NCBI GenBank assembly: GCA_041595355.1 | Contig: JBFHKO010000032.1 | Location: 1-16,949 of the forward strand | DNA from: JBFHKO01 sp041595355 | GTDB taxonomy: Bacteria > Pseudomonadota > Gammaproteobacteria > Enterobacterales > Aeromonadaceae | Direction: 5' to 3' | Length of the DNA: 16,949 nt | Program-made: the position numbers and the translations under genes | In this document: piece by piece, positions 14,683-16,949 of the stretch | How positions within the stretch are numbered: the stretch's first letter is position 1 | Layout: every line of letters starts with the position of its first letter | Notes under the pieces: model-generated | Seen by the model: only the letters and a program-made list of their open reading frames with translations | Database searches by the model: none | Told to the model about the DNA's origin: nothing

Positions 14683-16044
14683 ATGCGGATCGGATTTGAC
14701 TATGGCACCTCCAACTGCGCCGTCGCCCTGATGCAGCTTGGCCGCGTCTGCCGGCTGCCGCTGGAGGGGGACGAGACCTACCTCCCCTCCACCCTGTTTG
14801 CTCCCCACCGGGATGCCATCGCCGATCTGCTGTTGCCGCTGCTGCCCGCCGGACAGCAACCCGCTTATCTGGCCGAGCGACAGCTGGCCATCGCCAAGGG
14901 CCGCCGGCTGCAAGCGCATCTGGAGGATGACGGTCTGGAATACCAGCTGCGGGTGGGACGCGCCGCCACCGAGCGCTATCTCGCCGCCCCCGATGAGGGC
15001 TATTACCTCAAGTCGCCCAAGTCCTTTCTCGGTGCCGCCGGTCTGTCCACCGGCCAGCTGCACCTGTTCCGGGACATCGTTGCCGCCATGATGGCGCTCA
15101 TCAAGACCCGGGCCGAGCAGACGCTGGGCGCCGAGATCCGGCAGGCGGTCATCGGCCAACCGGTCAACTTTCAGGGGCTGAGGGGGGAAGAGAGCAATCG
15201 CCAGGCCCGCACCATACTGCGCGAGGCGGCCTTGCTGGCCGGTTTTGCCGAGGTGGCCTTCCAGTTCGAGCCGGTGGCGGCCGGGCTGGAATACGAGGCG
15301 GGACTGCGCCAGGAGCAGCGCGTGCTGGTGCTGGATATCGGCGGCGGTACCACCGACTGTTCGCTGCTGCGCATGGGGCCCGAGCGGGCCAGGTCCGATG
15401 ATCGGCAGGCGGACCTGCTGGGCCACAGCGGCCAGCGCATCGGCGGCAACGACGTTGACATCCGGCTGGCGGTGGCCGAACTGATGCCCCTGTGCGGCAT
15501 GCACGGGGTGAGCCAGCGCGGCCTGCCCATGCCCGCGCCACTGTTCTGGAATGCCATGTCCATCAACGACGTCCAGGCCCAAAGCCGCTTCTACTCACCC
15601 GACACGGCGCGACTGCTGCAGCAGCTGATGCGCGAAGCCCGGGAGCCCGAGCAGCTGGCGCGCCTGGAATGGGTGCGCGCCCACAAGCAGAGCCACCACC
15701 TGGTCTGGGAGGCGGAGCAGGCCAAGATCCAGCTGACAGAGCAGGAACAGCTCGAACGCCTGGTTCAGCTGCTGGATGAGTCGCTGAGCGTGCCCTTCAG
15801 CCGGGTGCGCCAGGCCGAGATCTCGGCGCCGTTGCTGTCGAAGATCGGCGAGCTGGCGGACGATGCCATGGCCCAGGCCGGCTGCCGCCCCGATGCCATC
15901 TTCATCACCGGCGGCAGCGCCAAATCACCGGTGATCCGCCACTGGCTCGGCCAACGCTACCCCGAACTGCCTCTGGTCGAGGGCGATCACTTCGGCAGCG
16001 TCATCGCCGGCCTGGCCCGCTGGGCGGAACACTGCTTTGCCTGA
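14683..16044 (+). CDS. yegD: YegD-type Hsp70-like ATPase-domain protein
   Basis: This 453-residue actin/Hsp70-fold protein is collinear with E. coli YegD, a DnaK relative of unknown role that has the nucleotide-binding domain only. Visible parts are the phosphate-1 loop FDYGTSNCAVAL (5-16), the conserved KSPKSFLGA (110-118), VIGQPVNFQGL (156-166), the FEPVAAGLEYEA segment (195-206), phosphate-2 DIGGGTTDCSLL (218-229), LGHSGQRIGGND (246-257) and the adenosine motif TGGSAKSP (409-416), ending LARWAEH as in E. coli. There is no peptide-binding domain or J-partner, so classical chaperone cycling is not expected. The ATG at 14683 has GAGGA eight bases upstream. It is convergent with terE across 107 bp, and no terminator was seen there. 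Confidence 0.95.
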   Translation: MRIGFDYGTSNCAVALMQLGRVCRLPLEGDETYLPSTLFAPHRDAIADLLLPLLPAGQQPAYLAERQLAIAKGRRLQAHLEDDGLEYQLRVGRAATERYLAAPDEGYYLKSPKSFLGAAGLSTGQLHLFRDIVAAMMALIKTRAEQTLGAEIRQAVIGQPVNFQGLRGEESNRQARTILREAALLAGFAEVAFQFEPVAAGLEYEAGLRQEQRVLVLDIGGGTTDCSLLRMGPERARSDDRQADLLGHSGQRIGGNDVDIRLAVAELMPLCGMHGVSQRGLPMPAPLFWNAMSINDVQAQSRFYSPDTARLLQQLMREAREPEQLARLEWVRAHKQSHHLVWEAEQAKIQLTEQEQLERLVQLLDESLSVPFSRVRQAEISAPLLSKIGELADDAMAQAGCRPDAIFITGGSAKSPVIRHWLGQRYPELPLVEGDHFGSVIAGLARWAEHCFA

Positions 16045-16151
16045 GCCGCTCCGGCGTGTCAGCCCAGAAACCTCGCGCCATCAAAGCTCGGCGCCGTTAT
16101 TGGCAATCACAGACTGCCGCAATGGTCCAACGGCTAAGAACTACCCCAGCT

Positions 16152-16727
16152 TTAAACGTTCACTCCATGTTCTTTGGCCAACGCCGCCAACCCACCGGCG
16201 AAGCCCTGACCAACCGCTTTGAACTTCCATTCGCTGCCATTGCGATAGAGTTCACCGAAGATCATCGCGGTTTCGGTAGAGGCATCCTCTGAAAGATCGA
16301 AGCGGGCTATTTCTGCGTTACTGTCATTGTTAAATACTCGCATAAAGCTGTTGTTGACCATGCCGAAGTTTTGCTTGCGAGTGTCGGCCTCATGAATGGT
16401 GACGGCGAAGACCAGCTTCTTCACATCAATCGGAACCTTAGTCAGATCGATCTTGACCTGCTCATCGTCACCCTCACCTGCACCAGTACGATTGTCTCCT
16501 TGGTGTTCCACTGCACCACAAGAGCTCTTCTTGTTATTGAAGAAAATGAAATTGTCATCAGAGAGCACTTTGCCGCTGTCGTTTACCATGAATACGGATG
16601 CGTCCAGATCGAAACCCTGGCCATCAGTTACGCGTGCATCCCAGCCCAAGCCAATCATCGCCACGGACATGGTTGGGGCTTCTTTGGTCAGCGAAACGTT
16701 ACCGCCTTTTACGAGAGAAACAGCCAT
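16152..16727 (-). CDS. terE: Tellurium-resistance protein TerE
   Basis: TerE belongs to the calcium-binding TerD family of the ter clusters, which confer resistance to tellurite, phage and colicins by a mechanism not yet settled. The 191-residue product starts MAVSLVKGGNVSLTKEAPTM, exactly the TerE-type beginning, and keeps the acidic calcium-binding features GFDLDAS (38-44) and GDNRTGAGEGDDE (77-89), followed by the highly conserved FDLSEDASTETAMIFGELYR and AVGQGFAGGLAAL. The ATG at 16727 has AAGGAG seven bases upstream, an ideal ribosome site; the longer ORF reaching 16799 would overlap terD and is not real. It follows terD by 61 bp as in the terZABCDE order. The DNA is clearly richer in A/T than yegD beside it, suggesting a different origin. 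Confidence 0.96.
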   Translation of the reverse strand: MAVSLVKGGNVSLTKEAPTMSVAMIGLGWDARVTDGQGFDLDASVFMVNDSGKVLSDDNFIFFNNKKSSCGAVEHQGDNRTGAGEGDDEQVKIDLTKVPIDVKKLVFAVTIHEADTRKQNFGMVNNSFMRVFNNDSNAEIARFDLSEDASTETAMIFGELYRNGSEWKFKAVGQGFAGGLAALAKEHGVNV

Positions 16728-16788
16728 GTATTGCTCCTTAATAGAGGGTTGCCGCCCCCTGTATATTGAATTTCTGTAGTGATGTTTC

Positions 16789-16949
16789 CTAGCTGGCATT
16801 GATCCCGAATTGAGCGCACAGGGATTTCAGACCGCCGGCAAAGCCTTGGCCCACGGCTCGGAACTTCCATTCATTGTTATGACGATACAGCTCACCGAAA
16901 ATCATGGCAGTTTCAGTGCTGGCGTCTTCGGTCAGGTCGAAACGGGCAG
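16789..16949 (-). CDS. terD: Tellurium-resistance protein TerD, C-terminal end only (5' part outside window)
   Basis: The 52 complete codons before the stop (16789-16791) translate to a TerD-family tail: ARFDLTEDASTETAMIFGEL, then YRHNNEWKFRAVGQGFAGGL, KSLCAQFGINAS. The ending CAQFGINAS matches TerD of E. coli plasmids (CAQYGINAS) rather than TerE, and its place just upstream of terE agrees. It is a paralogue of terE: the two 3' ends share long near-identical blocks at DNA level. The N-terminal DLDAS and GDNRTG motifs would lie outside the window. Confidence 0.93.
   Translation of the reverse strand, partial: ARFDLTEDASTETAMIFGELYRHNNEWKFRAVGQGFAGGLKSLCAQFGINAS

Noticed and set aside
16110..16150. 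Possible tRNA fragment or attachment site near the ter junction
   Set aside because: No cloverleaf arms or conserved T-loop could be built and no direct repeat was found.

Overview
The window is GC-rich, densely coded Gram-negative DNA, most likely from a gammaproteobacterium. The evidence is the apt-dnaX gene pair (the Escherichia coli order), an outer-membrane porin ending in Phe, a full-length YegD-type Hsp70-like protein, and CRP-like sites with the TGTGA-N6-TCACA core. An Aeromonadales-type host (Oceanimonas/Zobellella/Aeromonas relatives) would fit, but that is an inference from gene content, not a demonstrated placement.

Layout: (1) 1-2189, minus strand: dnaX (3' end outside the window) preceded by apt, a housekeeping operon. 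(2) 2394-3486, minus: a porin with its own terminator and a promoter region carrying a CRP-like palindrome and three phased TTGTGT repeats. A stretch of about 470 bp with no convincing gene lies upstream of it. (3) 3975-9135, minus: a very large bifunctional penicillin-binding protein (GT51 plus transpeptidase) with a strong terminator, preceded by an unusual fusion of a ZIP-type membrane protein with two internal cyclic-nucleotide-binding-like domains. (4) 9286-10772: a LysR-type regulator divergent from a VOC/glyoxalase-fold enzyme, with a palindromic operator between them. (5) 10974-14484, plus: a PstS-like periplasmic binding protein 13 bp ahead of a membrane PAS-PAS-GGDEF-EAL protein, with no ABC permease or ATPase alongside. 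(6) 14683-16044, plus: yegD with a recognisable promoter. (7) 16152-16949, minus: terE and the C-terminal end of terD, the tail of a tellurium-resistance cluster entering from the right edge. It is visibly richer in A/T than the rest.

How the genes may work together: apt and dnaX are nucleotide salvage and replication. The porin and the large PBP belong to the envelope, and each has a CRP-like palindrome upstream, so carbon status may control both. The binding protein and the GGDEF-EAL protein look like a ligand-sensing c-di-GMP module similar in design to NspS-MbaA of Vibrio cholerae. The LysR regulator probably controls the divergent VOC enzyme. The most unusual items are the ZIP/double-cNBD fusion with altered residues at both its metal and its cyclic-nucleotide sites, the PBP whose second GT51 glutamate appears to be Gln, and the orphan binding-protein/c-di-GMP pair.
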